A stretch of DNA of 64,000 bases from Solitalea longa. Its GTDB lineage: Bacteria > Bacteroidota > Bacteroidia > Sphingobacteriales > Sphingobacteriaceae. The translations under genes and the position numbers were made by a program. The notes below the pieces were generated by a model. The model ran no database searches. It was given only the letters and a program-made list of their open reading frames with translations, and was not told where the DNA came from. Where the stretch lies: positions 248,001 to 312,000 of the forward strand of contig NZ_PQVF01000007.1 of the NCBI RefSeq assembly GCF_002920915.1. The letters run 5' to 3'. Shown in pieces: positions 25,140 to 33,615 of the stretch (positions are counted from its first letter, which is position 1; each line of letters begins with the position of its first letter).

Positions 25140-25730
25140 ATGAAGAAGCTAATCGTATCAATAATTTTTGTATTAACTGCTATCATTTCATTTGCGCAAG
25201 TGAATACTAAGCCATCGGGCCATCTTATGTTCAAAGGAGTTCCTATTGATGGAACACTTACCGAGTATGTTGCTAAAATGAAACAAAATGGTTTTATTCA
25301 TTTTGGGACAGATGATGGGACAGCTCTATTAAAAGGTGATTTTGCTGCATTTAAAGGCTGTATTGTAGGAGTATCGACGTTGAAGCAAAAGGATTTGGTT
25401 AGTAAAATTGCCGTAGTGTTTCCTGAATGTGATACTTGGTCATCTCTTTCATCCAATTACTTTTCATTGAAAGAAATGTTAACTGAGAAATATGGTCAAC
25501 CTTCAGATTGTGTAGAGAAGTTTCAATCTTATTCAGAACCTGACGACAACTACAAAATGTATGAAGTGCAATTTGACAGATGTAAATATTACACCTCCTT
25601 CGAAACAGAAAAAGGTAGTATTCAATTATCCATCGAACATAAAGGGGCATCCAAGTGTTTTGTGATGTTAGTATATCATGATAAAATCAATGGTTCAATT
25701 ATAAAAGCTAATGCTATAGATGACCTGTAA
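25140..25730 (+). CDS. Exported protein of unknown function (196 aa)
   Basis: Signal peptide MKKLIVSIIFVLTAIISFAQ, mature part of about 176 residues. There are four spaced cysteines in the mature chain (KGCIVG, FPECDTW, SDCVEKF, DRCKYY) plus one near the end, so disulfides are possible. The phrase FKGVPIDGTLTEYVAKMKQNGF recurs in small Bacteroidota exported proteins, but I cannot name a family. It follows the DUF4359-like gene after 18 nt. Confidence 0.7.
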   Translation: MKKLIVSIIFVLTAIISFAQVNTKPSGHLMFKGVPIDGTLTEYVAKMKQNGFIHFGTDDGTALLKGDFAAFKGCIVGVSTLKQKDLVSKIAVVFPECDTWSSLSSNYFSLKEMLTEKYGQPSDCVEKFQSYSEPDDNYKMYEVQFDRCKYYTSFETEKGSIQLSIEHKGASKCFVMLVYHDKINGSIIKANAIDDL

Positions 25731-25821
25731 TTTTGAATAATAAAAGCAGGTACGGAAACCTTGTATGCTACTTTGGCTATAAGGACAAGACATCCAGCAG
25801 GTAAGAAATTGGGAGAGGAAT

Positions 25822-27327
25822 ATGTGCAAAGTTTATAGACCCGTTGGTTCACTAACAACAATAAAATCTCATTTGCGTAATCACAATGTAAATGAGTTCA
25901 GCTCATTAAATGAATTAATAACTTTTCAAAAAAACTATTCAGGTAATCAACAGGAAATTATTTCAAATCATTCAATCTTAATCGAGCAAGAAAAGAGTAC
26001 ACTTAACAAAGAAATAGTACAGTTAGAAGATTTCATTAAGACAAGAAAAAATGAAATTGAACAAGAACTGTTTTTTGAACTTGAAAAATTAAAGCAACAG
26101 TTAGGAAGCTTACTATCGTCACACTTTAATATTTTCAACACATTTACTAACTACTTAAAGAAAATAGGCATCAAGAAAAGGATTCGAGAGATCGAACTTA
26201 ATTTGAATCTAGAAATTGCTTATTCAATTCAAGAATCTACTAATACGCTTACTAAAAAGATCAATCGATATCAATATATCACCTCTCATTTTATGGATGC
26301 AGTTAAGCAGAGTAGCTCACTGCAACTTAAGGAACTCGAAAGAAAAAAAAGCTTAATTGATGAATTAAATACTACTATATATGGCGCTTTAGGCGAGCAG
26401 AAGGTTTCCAATGAATTAGAAAATTTACCTGATGAATATATTTTAATAAATGATTTTACTTGTTCATTTTATCCGCCAATTTATAACCGGAAAGAGAACG
26501 ACTATATAAAATCTGTTCAAATTGATCACATTTTAATCTCTCCTGCTGGTATTTTTCTTATCGAAACAAAAAACTGGAGTGAGCATTCATTAAATAATAT
26601 AAATTTACGTTCACCCGTTGAGCAAATAAAAAGAACCAACTTTGCCTTATTTAAAATTTTAACTGGAAGAATCACTAATTCACTTGACCATCATCATTGG
26701 GGAGAAAGAAAAGTTCCAATAAGAAATCTTATTGTGCTAATTAATCAGAAACCAAGGGAAGAGTTTCAACATGTGAAAATATTGATCTTAAAAGAACTTC
26801 GGAATTATGTGGAGTATTTTAAACCCAGTTTTTCAAGTAAAGAGACACAAATTATAGCCAACTTTTTACTTAGTCTTAACAGGGACAATTTCACTAAAAC
26901 ACCTGTACCCATTTCGAAAAGTGAAAGATCGATTAGGCCTTCTTTGGATTCTGGTTCAATGACTTATTCAAACGTTGACACAATTAACAAGTGGAAAACA
27001 ATCAAACTCATTTTTGGGGTTGCCTTAATTGCCATTACTATTACGTTCATTGATTTTTTAAGGCAATCCTTTGACTCATCCAAGACGGCCAATTTCCAAT
27101 ATAGCGCACAGACAGCGAGAATAAATTCAAAAAAAGGACTTCATCTACGAGACCAGCCAAGCTCGAGAGGTAAAATATTACTAACTATTCCCTTTAACGA
27201 AAAAGTAGAGATCATAGACAAAAGCGGTAATGGTGAAACAATTTATGGTCAAACAGCATACTGGTACAAAGTTGACTATAACGGTACAACTGGTTGGTTA
27301 TGGAATGAATATCTTCAAATGCAATAA
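25822..27327 (+). CDS. NERD-domain protein with coiled coil, membrane helix and SH3b domain
   Basis: A 501-residue protein. Residues 40-185: long charged coiled coil. About 190-345: NERD nuclease-related domain, opening GALGEQKVSNELENLPDEY and with the PD-(D/E)xK-like core IDHILISP...FLIETKNW (Asp and Glu-x-Lys in place). About 393-412: one transmembrane helix. About 430-501: bacterial SH3 domain (KGLHLRDQPSSRGKIL ... TGWLWNEYLQMQ). The arrangement implies a NERD domain on one side of the membrane and a wall-binding SH3 on the other. There is no signal peptide. Function unknown; NERD proteins are sometimes found with mobile DNA and defence. Confidence 0.8.
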   Translation: MCKVYRPVGSLTTIKSHLRNHNVNEFSSLNELITFQKNYSGNQQEIISNHSILIEQEKSTLNKEIVQLEDFIKTRKNEIEQELFFELEKLKQQLGSLLSSHFNIFNTFTNYLKKIGIKKRIREIELNLNLEIAYSIQESTNTLTKKINRYQYITSHFMDAVKQSSSLQLKELERKKSLIDELNTTIYGALGEQKVSNELENLPDEYILINDFTCSFYPPIYNRKENDYIKSVQIDHILISPAGIFLIETKNWSEHSLNNINLRSPVEQIKRTNFALFKILTGRITNSLDHHHWGERKVPIRNLIVLINQKPREEFQHVKILILKELRNYVEYFKPSFSSKETQIIANFLLSLNRDNFTKTPVPISKSERSIRPSLDSGSMTYSNVDTINKWKTIKLIFGVALIAITITFIDFLRQSFDSSKTANFQYSAQTARINSKKGLHLRDQPSSRGKILLTIPFNEKVEIIDKSGNGETIYGQTAYWYKVDYNGTTGWLWNEYLQMQ

Positions 27328-27502
27328 CAATGAATTGAAGTTCTGTTTTTGTGTGGCCCTTAAATTAGGAGAAGCAGTTTTTGAAAGCCAGATGAGTTCC
27401 ACCGTAGCTAGAACTTTCCACTTAGTTTCTTGTTAATAGCTATTGAAAATTATCTGTAATCCTTTCACTAACTTATTGCATATCTATTAAATCATTACCT
27501 AT

Positions 27503-28462
27503 ATGGAAACAAGAAAATTAGGAAGATCTGATCTGGAGTTTTTGCCATTGGCTTTTGGTGGCAATGTATTTGGCTGGACCATTGACCAAGCAACCTCATT
27601 TGAACTGCTGGATGCCTTTGTGGAGAATGGCTTTACCTTTATTGATACCGCCGATGTGTATTCAAACTGGAAACCGGGAAATTCAGGTGGTGAATCAGAA
27701 ATTATCATTGGCAATTGGCATAAACAACGAGGAAAGCGCGATAAAGTAATTATCGCCACTAAGGTTGGTTCTTCAATGGTAAGAGGCGGAGCTAAAGATC
27801 TTTCTAAAAACTATATTCTAAAAGCTGTTGAAGATTCATTAAAACGACTTCAAACCGACTATATCGATCTTTACCAATCGCATTACGACGACCTTACCAC
27901 GCCAGTTGAAGAACCTCTGGAAGCTTATGCGCAGTTGATTAAAGAAGGTAAAGTACGATTCATTGGTGCATCTAATTTTAGCGCTGAAAGACTATGGGAA
28001 GCTTTAACCGCCAGCCAAAGAGATGGTTTGCCACGTTACGAAAGCCTGCAGCCGCTTTACAATTTATATGATCGGGCAGATTTTGAAACCGATCTACAGG
28101 CATTAGCTGTAAAAGAAGAAGTAGGCGTTATACCCTACTATTCATTGGCCAGTGGTTTTTTAAGCGGTAAATATCGATCAGAAGCTGATCTGGGTCAAAG
28201 TGCACGCGGTGCAGGAATTCAGAAATACCTGGATGAAAAGGGCTTTACACTATTAAAAGCTCTCGACGAAGTTGCTGAAGAATATAAAACTACCCCAACG
28301 CAAGTATCAATAGCCTGGCTTTTGGCCCAAAAAGGGATCACCGCTCCTATTGCCAGCGCCACAAAAATCAATCAGCTAAATGAACTTATGGAGGCCGTTA
28401 AGATTAAACTCGATGAAAAATCAATTGCACGCTTAACCGGAGCCATCAAAAAAGAGGCTTAA
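27503..28462 (+). CDS. Aldo/keto reductase
   Basis: A 319-residue NADPH-dependent oxidoreductase of the AKR superfamily (YajO/YccK-like group). The catalytic tetrad is recognisable: Asp in DTADVYSNW, Tyr in the same motif, Lys in IATKVG and His in YQSHYDD. The C-terminal NADPH-binding part is in PIASATKINQLNELMEAV. The gene follows an uninformative 175-nt gap. It is the last chromosomal gene before the tRNA where the integrative element sits. Confidence 0.92.
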   Translation: METRKLGRSDLEFLPLAFGGNVFGWTIDQATSFELLDAFVENGFTFIDTADVYSNWKPGNSGGESEIIIGNWHKQRGKRDKVIIATKVGSSMVRGGAKDLSKNYILKAVEDSLKRLQTDYIDLYQSHYDDLTTPVEEPLEAYAQLIKEGKVRFIGASNFSAERLWEALTASQRDGLPRYESLQPLYNLYDRADFETDLQALAVKEEVGVIPYYSLASGFLSGKYRSEADLGQSARGAGIQKYLDEKGFTLLKALDEVAEEYKTTPTQVSIAWLLAQKGITAPIASATKINQLNELMEAVKIKLDEKSIARLTGAIKKEA

Positions 28463-28559
28463 AACCGGTTTAAAGTGGCTGTTTTAAATTTATTTTAAAA
28501 TTTATTTAACTGAGGGTGAACAAAATAGGCCTTTATGGGTCTATGAACACTAAAAAAGA

Positions 28560-28590
28560 TTTGCCAGTATGACCTGAATTTGTACTTTTG
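28560..28590 (+). promoter_or_regulatory. tRNA-Ser promoter (model -33/-7)
   Basis: TTTG (28560-28563), 19-nt spacer, TACTTTTG (28583-28590), then the mature tRNA starts 6 nt later. It is the cleanest promoter in the window and calibrates the consensus used for the other calls. Confidence 0.85.
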
Positions 28591-28595
28591 CCTTC

Positions 28596-28680
28596 GGAAA
28601 GTTGGCAGAGTGGTCGAATGCGGCGGTCTTGAAAACCGTTGACTGTTACAGGTCCGGGGGTTCGAATCCCTCACTTTCCG
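28596..28680 (+). tRNA. tRNA-Ser (anticodon UGA)
   Basis: An 85-nt class II tRNA. Acceptor arm GGAAAGT pairs with ACTTTCC, discriminator G at 28680. Anticodon loop CTTGAAA (anticodon TGA) sits between GCGGT and ACCGT. It has a long variable arm, and T-arm GGGGGTTCGAATCCC. CCA is not encoded. The integrase gene starts 250 nt downstream in the same direction, so the 3' end of this gene is the probable attachment site. Confidence 0.95.
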
Positions 28681-28703
28681 CACCACGTAGTTTAAAACTA
28701 TTC

Positions 28704-28738
28704 AAAAGCCTTCAAATCGTATGATTTGAAGGCTTTTT
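28704..28738 (+). terminator. Terminator downstream of tRNA-Ser
   Basis: AAAAGCCTTCAAATC pairs perfectly with its mirror around GTAT, followed by a T-run. It ends the tRNA transcript. Confidence 0.92.
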
Positions 28739-28789
28739 GTTTTGCTCCCCTAGTCAATTCATTCATCAAATCGCAATGCGTAGGTGGTA

Positions 28790-28834
28790 AATTCGGTGAC
28801 CCGAATTTTCCGGACCAATTTGGGTCACCGAATT
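28790..28834. repeat. Perfect 13-bp inverted repeat before integrase
   Basis: AATTCGGTGACCC and GGGTCACCGAATT flank a 19-nt centre that itself contains TTCCGGA. It lies between the tRNA terminator and the integrase, at the entry to the element. It could be an accessory recombinase site, an operator, or the joined ends of a lost insertion sequence. Confidence 0.6.
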
Positions 28835-28929
28835 ATAGAAATACTTAATTCTAAGTAGTTCATCTATTGAACATCTTGTTCTGAGCAGTTATGCAAATTA
28901 GATTCAATAACCCTAAAAAAGCATTAACT

Positions 28930-30174
28930 ATGCGATATAGACTATCAATCCTCTTTTTCGTAAAGAGGTCAAAAACAACAAAGGAAGGTCTTATTCCAAT
29001 TTATTTAAGAGTAACAATCGAGGGACAACGAATTGAGATAAGTACCAAACGATATGTTCATGAAAGCAAGTGGAGTGTGGATTCTGGCAGAATGAAAGGT
29101 CATTCCGAAGAAGCCCGATCAATTAATAGCTACCTCGACCTTTTGCGAGGGAAAGTTTACGATTATCAACAAGAATTGATTCGGGAAGGCAAGCCGATAA
29201 CAGTGGATTTGATGAGAAATAAACTCCTGGGAACAGATGGAAAGCAACGGTCATTGATCAAAATCTTTCAGGACCATAATAACCGAATGGAAGACCTGGT
29301 GGGTGATGAATTTGCACCAGGAACCTTGGAAAGATACAAGACTGCATTGAAGCATACTGTTGATTTCCTCGATTGGAAATTTAATGTGTCGGATATGGAT
29401 ATCCGAAATGTCGATCATGCCTTTATCACCGAATATGAATTTTATCTAAGATCCGTTTGTAAGTGCAGCAATAATACTGCAGTTAAATACATCAAGAATT
29501 TTGGCAAGATCATCCGAATTTGCATAGCCAATGGCTGGTTGGATAGAAATCCTTTTGTCAACTATAAAGCGAAGGTGAAAGAGGTCGAACGGGTATATCT
29601 AAGTGAAGAAGAATTGCAGGGACTCATGAAAAAGGATTTCCGAAATGAAAGGCTTGATCTGGTGAGGGATATTTTTTTATTCAGTTGTTTTACCGGCCTG
29701 GCGTATGTGGATGTAAAAAAACTTACTTTGCATAATATATCCACGGGTATTGATGGCGAAAAATGGATATTTACTCATCGTACCAAAACCGAAACACCTT
29801 CCAATATTCCGCTCCTACCCTCCTCACTTGCAATTATTGATAAATACAAGAATAACCCTCAGGCCATCAACAAAGGCTGCTTGTTCCCGATTTTAAGCAA
29901 TCAGAAAATGAATGCCTATTTAAAGGAAATAGCGGCTCTCAGTGGTATTGAAAAAGAACTTACTTTCCACATTGCCCGCCATACTTTTGCCACAACAGTG
30001 ACTCTAAATAACAATGTCCCCATCGAGAGTGTTTCTAAAATGCTGGGTCACAAAAACTTGCGCACCACCCAACATTACGCGAAAATTTTGGATAAAAAAG
30101 TAAGTGAGGATATGAAAGCGTTAAAGGAGAAGTTTTCGTTAAAAGCAAACTCACGCAAATCCAAGCTTGGTTAG
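28930..30174 (+). CDS. Tyrosine recombinase (site-specific integrase)
   Basis: A 414-residue Bacteroidota-type integrase. N-terminal arm-binding domain (RLSILFFVKRSKTTKEGLIPIYLRV), SAM-like core-binding domain (about 110-200), C-terminal catalytic domain. The catalytic Lys lies in HRTKTE. The second arginine and histidines are in HIARHTFA and LGHKNLRTTQHYAK, ending in the nucleophile Tyr. The first catalytic arginine is replaced: the usual GLRxxD position reads GLAYVD, as in several Bacteroidota integrases. ATG 28930 is chosen over 28891 because family members begin MRYRLSILFF. It directs integration at tRNA-Ser by position. Confidence 0.93.
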   Translation: MRYRLSILFFVKRSKTTKEGLIPIYLRVTIEGQRIEISTKRYVHESKWSVDSGRMKGHSEEARSINSYLDLLRGKVYDYQQELIREGKPITVDLMRNKLLGTDGKQRSLIKIFQDHNNRMEDLVGDEFAPGTLERYKTALKHTVDFLDWKFNVSDMDIRNVDHAFITEYEFYLRSVCKCSNNTAVKYIKNFGKIIRICIANGWLDRNPFVNYKAKVKEVERVYLSEEELQGLMKKDFRNERLDLVRDIFLFSCFTGLAYVDVKKLTLHNISTGIDGEKWIFTHRTKTETPSNIPLLPSSLAIIDKYKNNPQAINKGCLFPILSNQKMNAYLKEIAALSGIEKELTFHIARHTFATTVTLNNNVPIESVSKMLGHKNLRTTQHYAKILDKKVSEDMKALKEKFSLKANSRKSKLG

Positions 30175-30254
30175 TTGTTAATATTAAAAAGCAAATTATT
30201 TAACTAAAAAAAATATTTAGGTATATATACGCAGGTTTTAAAATTAATTTAATA

Positions 30255-30262
30255 TATTTTTG
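30255..30262 (+). promoter_or_regulatory. Possible -7 element for the element's replication gene block
   Basis: TATTTTTG fits TAnnTTTG and lies 40 nt before the ATG at 30303. A convincing -33 TTTG is missing (only GGTTTT at the right distance), so confidence is low. Confidence 0.35.
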
Positions 30263-30302
30263 GTAGCCCCCACAGCAGAACATCTAACTTTTTGCTAATA
30301 CT

Positions 30303-31505
30303 ATGAAATACGAGTTGTCATTTTTTGATGATTTAATTCTGCATGCGCTACATCCGGATAACATTGCTTTACGCATTGGAGATTTTGATGAAATAGTTCA
30401 AAACGCAAAAGAGCAGGCTAAGCAAATACGTACCAATTTGATGGCCCTGATTTTTAACTTTCAAAAATCAGAAGAAATTGAACTGTTTATTCAAAACCAC
30501 CAAAACCAACTGATTAATTTAACCGATACGCTATTAAAATACCTCGGACCAGAGGGAGGAAAGGAAATTTTTAAAGATGTAACTGGTAAAACCCCTTCCA
30601 ACCTTTACAAAAAGTTGTACATAACCCTCGAGGATCTCATCACCTTTCTGGAAGAATATTTTCGGAAATATTTCAATATTAACTCCAAAATCACATTATC
30701 CTACCGGTTAATTACGCTCAGAGATTTTCAGGAAACACTGCCAATTTTAGAATCGGCCCTCCACACACAAAAAGTCCCTGCAGAGTTTATTGAAGTCTTA
30801 TTGCAACCTATACAAGTTTTCATAAAAGCATGTCTAAAAAAAGAAATCACCTATCAACGTGTCTTGTATTTAAAGTCATTTTTAGCCGATTTAATGGAAC
30901 AATCCCTGAAACAAAATGAAAATACATTACTGACGATCGTTGTTCGCTGTGGCTACCTAAATTTGAATTCCATAGAGTTTTACAACTGGTGTATTGGATA
31001 CTTAAAGGAAAGATTAGAAATGGAAGACAATGCCACCGACAAACTGAAAACACTCTCCTATTTTTTAAAACACATTAATCAATCCATTCAGAAACCAAAT
31101 TTTGCATATAAACCCCATAAGCCCTCCGTAAAAGAACTGGTCAGTAGCTGGATCAAGGAAGAAACCAAACACCTGGAGCGGACCCTTCAATTAAGCCTGG
31201 AGTTTGCTAATGGGGAGGAAAAAAATGTACTTTCCCAAAAGAAAGCAGATAAAATCAAATTGAATTTAACCGTACCTCAAATCGCTTACTTTGCACGCTT
31301 GATGATTGATGCAAACGTCTATTTAAATACAAATCAAACAGAAGTCCTGAAGATCCTATCAAGAACCTACTCTACATCCAAAGCCGAACAAATTTCCCCG
31401 ATTAGTCTTCGTTCCAAATTTTATTCAGAGGATGAAAGTACGCGTGAATCGGTAAAAGAACTGCTGATTAAATTGTTAAACGAGGTTAACAAAAGAAAAA
31501 ATTAA
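30303..31505 (+). CDS. Unknown 400-aa protein of the integrative element
   Basis: I do not recognise a domain. The 400 residues are Lys/Leu/Glu-rich and almost entirely helical in appearance, without signal peptide or membrane segment. The C-terminal region (VPQIAYFARLMIDANVYLNTNQTEVLKILSRTYST) looks the most ordered. It lies between integrase and the HTH gene, and is followed by a strong terminator-like hairpin. By position it is part of the element's core module rather than cargo; a role in replication or regulation is a guess. Confidence 0.75.
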   Translation: MKYELSFFDDLILHALHPDNIALRIGDFDEIVQNAKEQAKQIRTNLMALIFNFQKSEEIELFIQNHQNQLINLTDTLLKYLGPEGGKEIFKDVTGKTPSNLYKKLYITLEDLITFLEEYFRKYFNINSKITLSYRLITLRDFQETLPILESALHTQKVPAEFIEVLLQPIQVFIKACLKKEITYQRVLYLKSFLADLMEQSLKQNENTLLTIVVRCGYLNLNSIEFYNWCIGYLKERLEMEDNATDKLKTLSYFLKHINQSIQKPNFAYKPHKPSVKELVSSWIKEETKHLERTLQLSLEFANGEEKNVLSQKKADKIKLNLTVPQIAYFARLMIDANVYLNTNQTEVLKILSRTYSTSKAEQISPISLRSKFYSEDESTRESVKELLIKLLNEVNKRKN

Positions 31506-31534
31506 AAGTCCTATTTCATTGATAATCAGCAGGG

Positions 31535-31571
31535 GTTACAGGGGGTAACGCTACCCCTGTAACTGTTTTTT
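31535..31571 (+). terminator. Terminator after the 400-aa gene
   Basis: GTTACAGGGG and CCCCTGTAAC pair around a 9-nt loop, followed by seven T. The GC-rich stem contrasts with the AT-rich flanks. Confidence 0.85.
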
Positions 31572-31621
31572 TAATGATAATTTTTTTCTATTTGAAGCCA
31601 TAACAAAACACAACAAATTCT

Positions 31622-31897
31622 ATGGCTGTAGAAATTCTTACAAAAGAAGATTTGAACCATTTCAAATCAGAGCTCCTAACTGAAATCAAATCGCTTCTCA
31701 AGCAAAATCAGCTAAGCAAAAAATGGCTCAAGTCTCCCGAAGTCCGTAAACTCCTTAACATCTCACCAGGCACCCTCCAAAACTTTCGGATCAATGGCAC
31801 CCTTCCCTACACTAAGGTCAACGGAATTATATTTTACAATTACGAAGACATTGTGAAAATCTTGGAACAGAAAAAAATTCACAGATCCAACTCCTGA
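31622..31897 (+). CDS. Excisionase-like helix-turn-helix protein
   Basis: A 91-residue protein with a MerR/excisionase-type winged helix: WLKSPEVRKLLNISPGTLQNFRINGTLPYTKVNGIIFYNYEDIVKIL. The family is common beside Bacteroidota integrases and probably acts as recombination directionality factor or regulator. It is followed after 9 nt by the replication-type gene, so they are cotranscribed. Confidence 0.82.
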   Translation: MAVEILTKEDLNHFKSELLTEIKSLLKQNQLSKKWLKSPEVRKLLNISPGTLQNFRINGTLPYTKVNGIIFYNYEDIVKILEQKKIHRSNS

Positions 31898-31906
31898 TGA
31901 TACCCT

Positions 31907-32779
31907 ATGAACTACATCAAGCACCTTACCGGTTTTTTCAATAAAGTGATGGCGGATGACCAATTGAATCCAACCCATATCAGTCTCTACATTTCCCTGT
32001 TTCAATTTTGGAATGTAAGCCGGTTTCAAAACCCTATCAGCATTTCAAGAGATGAAGTCATGCGTGTAAGTAAAATCAGCGCCAAAGCCACTTATCACAA
32101 ATGCATGAAAGATTTACATAACTATGGATACATTAAATATGATCCATCTTATAATCCCTTCCGTGGCAGTTTGGTTCATCTGATCAATTTTGCCGATGAC
32201 CTTAAACCTGTTCAAAAAAGAGTTAGGAACAAAGCTAAGACCCAATCAGATTTTGAACAAGCATTGAACAAGCAGCAGACAAGTAGTGGGACGGCTAGTG
32301 GTACAGGTAGTGAGACAGGCACTGAACAAGCACTAGTACCTTATATAAACAATATAAACAATATAAAAACAGATATAAACAAATTAAACATTGCTAAACA
32401 CCGGCAAGCAAATCCAAAAAATAAAAGTCAAAAGTTTTCTTCTTCAAAAGAGGATTTAGGAGAGGGCATAAGAAAGTCCTCTCCTTCAGGAGAGGATTTA
32501 GGAGAGGTAATTCCGCCCAGTCAATTTTCAGTTCTTCAATTTTTTCAAAAAAACAATTGGCCCGAAATCGAAGCGCAAAAATTTTTCAATCATTTCGAAG
32601 CCAATGGCTGGAAGGTGGGCGGGAAATCAGCTATGAAAAATTGGATGGCCGCTGCTAGAAATTGGATGATCAATTCTGAAGAATTTCAAAAAAACGAAAA
32701 TCAGTCTGGAGATTCAGGATCCCCAAAGAAAGGAAATTTACATGCCAGCACTTCAAAAAACTATGCCGAACCATTATAA
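31907..32779 (+). CDS. Replication-initiator-like winged-helix protein
   Basis: A 290-residue protein. N-terminal 100 residues (NYIKHLTGFFNKVMADDQLNPTHISLYISLFQFWN and following ISISRDEVMRVSKISAKATYHKCMKDLHNYGYI) form a winged-helix like phage replisome organisers. The middle is low-complexity: a Ser/Thr/Gly run (SSGTASGTGSETGTE), an Asn/Ile run and a duplicated EDLGE peptide encoded by a DNA repeat. The C-terminal part (FFQKNNWPEIEAQKFFNHFEANGWKVGGKSAMKNWMAAARNW) matches the DnaD-like/primosomal tail. It overlaps the ATPase gene by 38 nt, so the pair probably acts like DnaD and DnaC. Confidence 0.75.
   Translation: MNYIKHLTGFFNKVMADDQLNPTHISLYISLFQFWNVSRFQNPISISRDEVMRVSKISAKATYHKCMKDLHNYGYIKYDPSYNPFRGSLVHLINFADDLKPVQKRVRNKAKTQSDFEQALNKQQTSSGTASGTGSETGTEQALVPYINNINNIKTDINKLNIAKHRQANPKNKSQKFSSSKEDLGEGIRKSSPSGEDLGEVIPPSQFSVLQFFQKNNWPEIEAQKFFNHFEANGWKVGGKSAMKNWMAAARNWMINSEEFQKNENQSGDSGSPKKGNLHASTSKNYAEPL
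32450..32507. repeat. In-frame palindromic repeat inside the replication gene
   Basis: GAGGATTTAGGAGAGG occurs exactly twice, at 32450-32465 and 32492-32507, 42 nt apart, so both copies read in the same frame (EDLGE). Between them TCCTCTCC and GGAGAGGA form an 8-bp stem with a TTCA loop (32477-32496). It looks like a small palindromic intergenic repeat that jumped into a linker region without breaking the frame. Confidence 0.75.
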
Positions 32780-33389
32780 TTTTGACCAGGTAATTCAGTT
32801 CCTTGCCACCAAAGGAAAACAAATTTATGGTCCCCATTTTCGGATACATGTCGAAGACTACGAAATCCTTTTTCAATTGGCTGTCTATTTTTTAAAGGAT
32901 AAGGACCAACTAAAAAGATTGAGTTTAAGCCCGCATAAAGGTATTCTGTTAACCGGACCAATAGGAAGCGGCAAAACATCCCTCATGAACCTATGCCGCT
33001 TTCTGCAGCCCGAACATCAACGGTTTCTAGTTAAACCCTGTCGTGACATCAGTTTTGAATTCCAGGAACATGGTTATGCTGCAATTCACAGATATGGCAA
33101 AGATTCTTTTCAATTGATCAAAGGATCCGTTATTACTAAAACCTATTGTTTTGACGACCTGGGTACGGAAAACACGTTAAAACACTACGGGAATGAGTGC
33201 AATGTCATGGCAGAGATCCTGCTTACTCGATATGATCTCTTTGTCACCCAAAAGCTAAAAACCCACATCACAACTAATCTCAATAGCCAGGAGTTGGAAA
33301 ATCTTTATGGGAATAGGGTAAGAAGTAGGTTACGTGAAATGTTTAATCTCATTGCTTTTGATAAAGACACCATGGATAAGAGAAAGTAA
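32742..33389 (+). CDS. DnaC-like ATPase / helicase loader
   Basis: A 215-residue AAA+ ATPase. Walker A GPIGSGKTSLMN (near residue 75), Walker B YCFDDLGTEN, sensor-like HITTNLNSQELENLYGNRVRSRLREMFNLIAF. The last motif with the arginine finger is typical of DnaC/IstB-type loaders. ATG 32742 is preceded by AAAGGAAA, making it a better start than 32763. It overlaps the replication-initiator gene, suggesting translational coupling. It presumably loads the host helicase at the element's origin. Confidence 0.85.
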   Translation: MPALQKTMPNHYNFDQVIQFLATKGKQIYGPHFRIHVEDYEILFQLAVYFLKDKDQLKRLSLSPHKGILLTGPIGSGKTSLMNLCRFLQPEHQRFLVKPCRDISFEFQEHGYAAIHRYGKDSFQLIKGSVITKTYCFDDLGTENTLKHYGNECNVMAEILLTRYDLFVTQKLKTHITTNLNSQELENLYGNRVRSRLREMFNLIAFDKDTMDKRK

Positions 33390-33615
33390 AATAATTTATC
33401 TGAAGAATTTACCCCGTAAGAGCCATTTGTTTGCGAAAGAATAACTTTTTTATGGGATGGGAAGTCCGAAACAGGCTGACGCCAATAATACTACAAAGTA
33501 ATCCTGCAATTTGGATGATAGAGTAATAAATTCCTGTCTGTTTTTTATTTTAGATCTCTTGGAATTTAAATTGTGTTATCTTTTTGTTATTTATGCGCCT
33601 TATTTGTAATGATCC

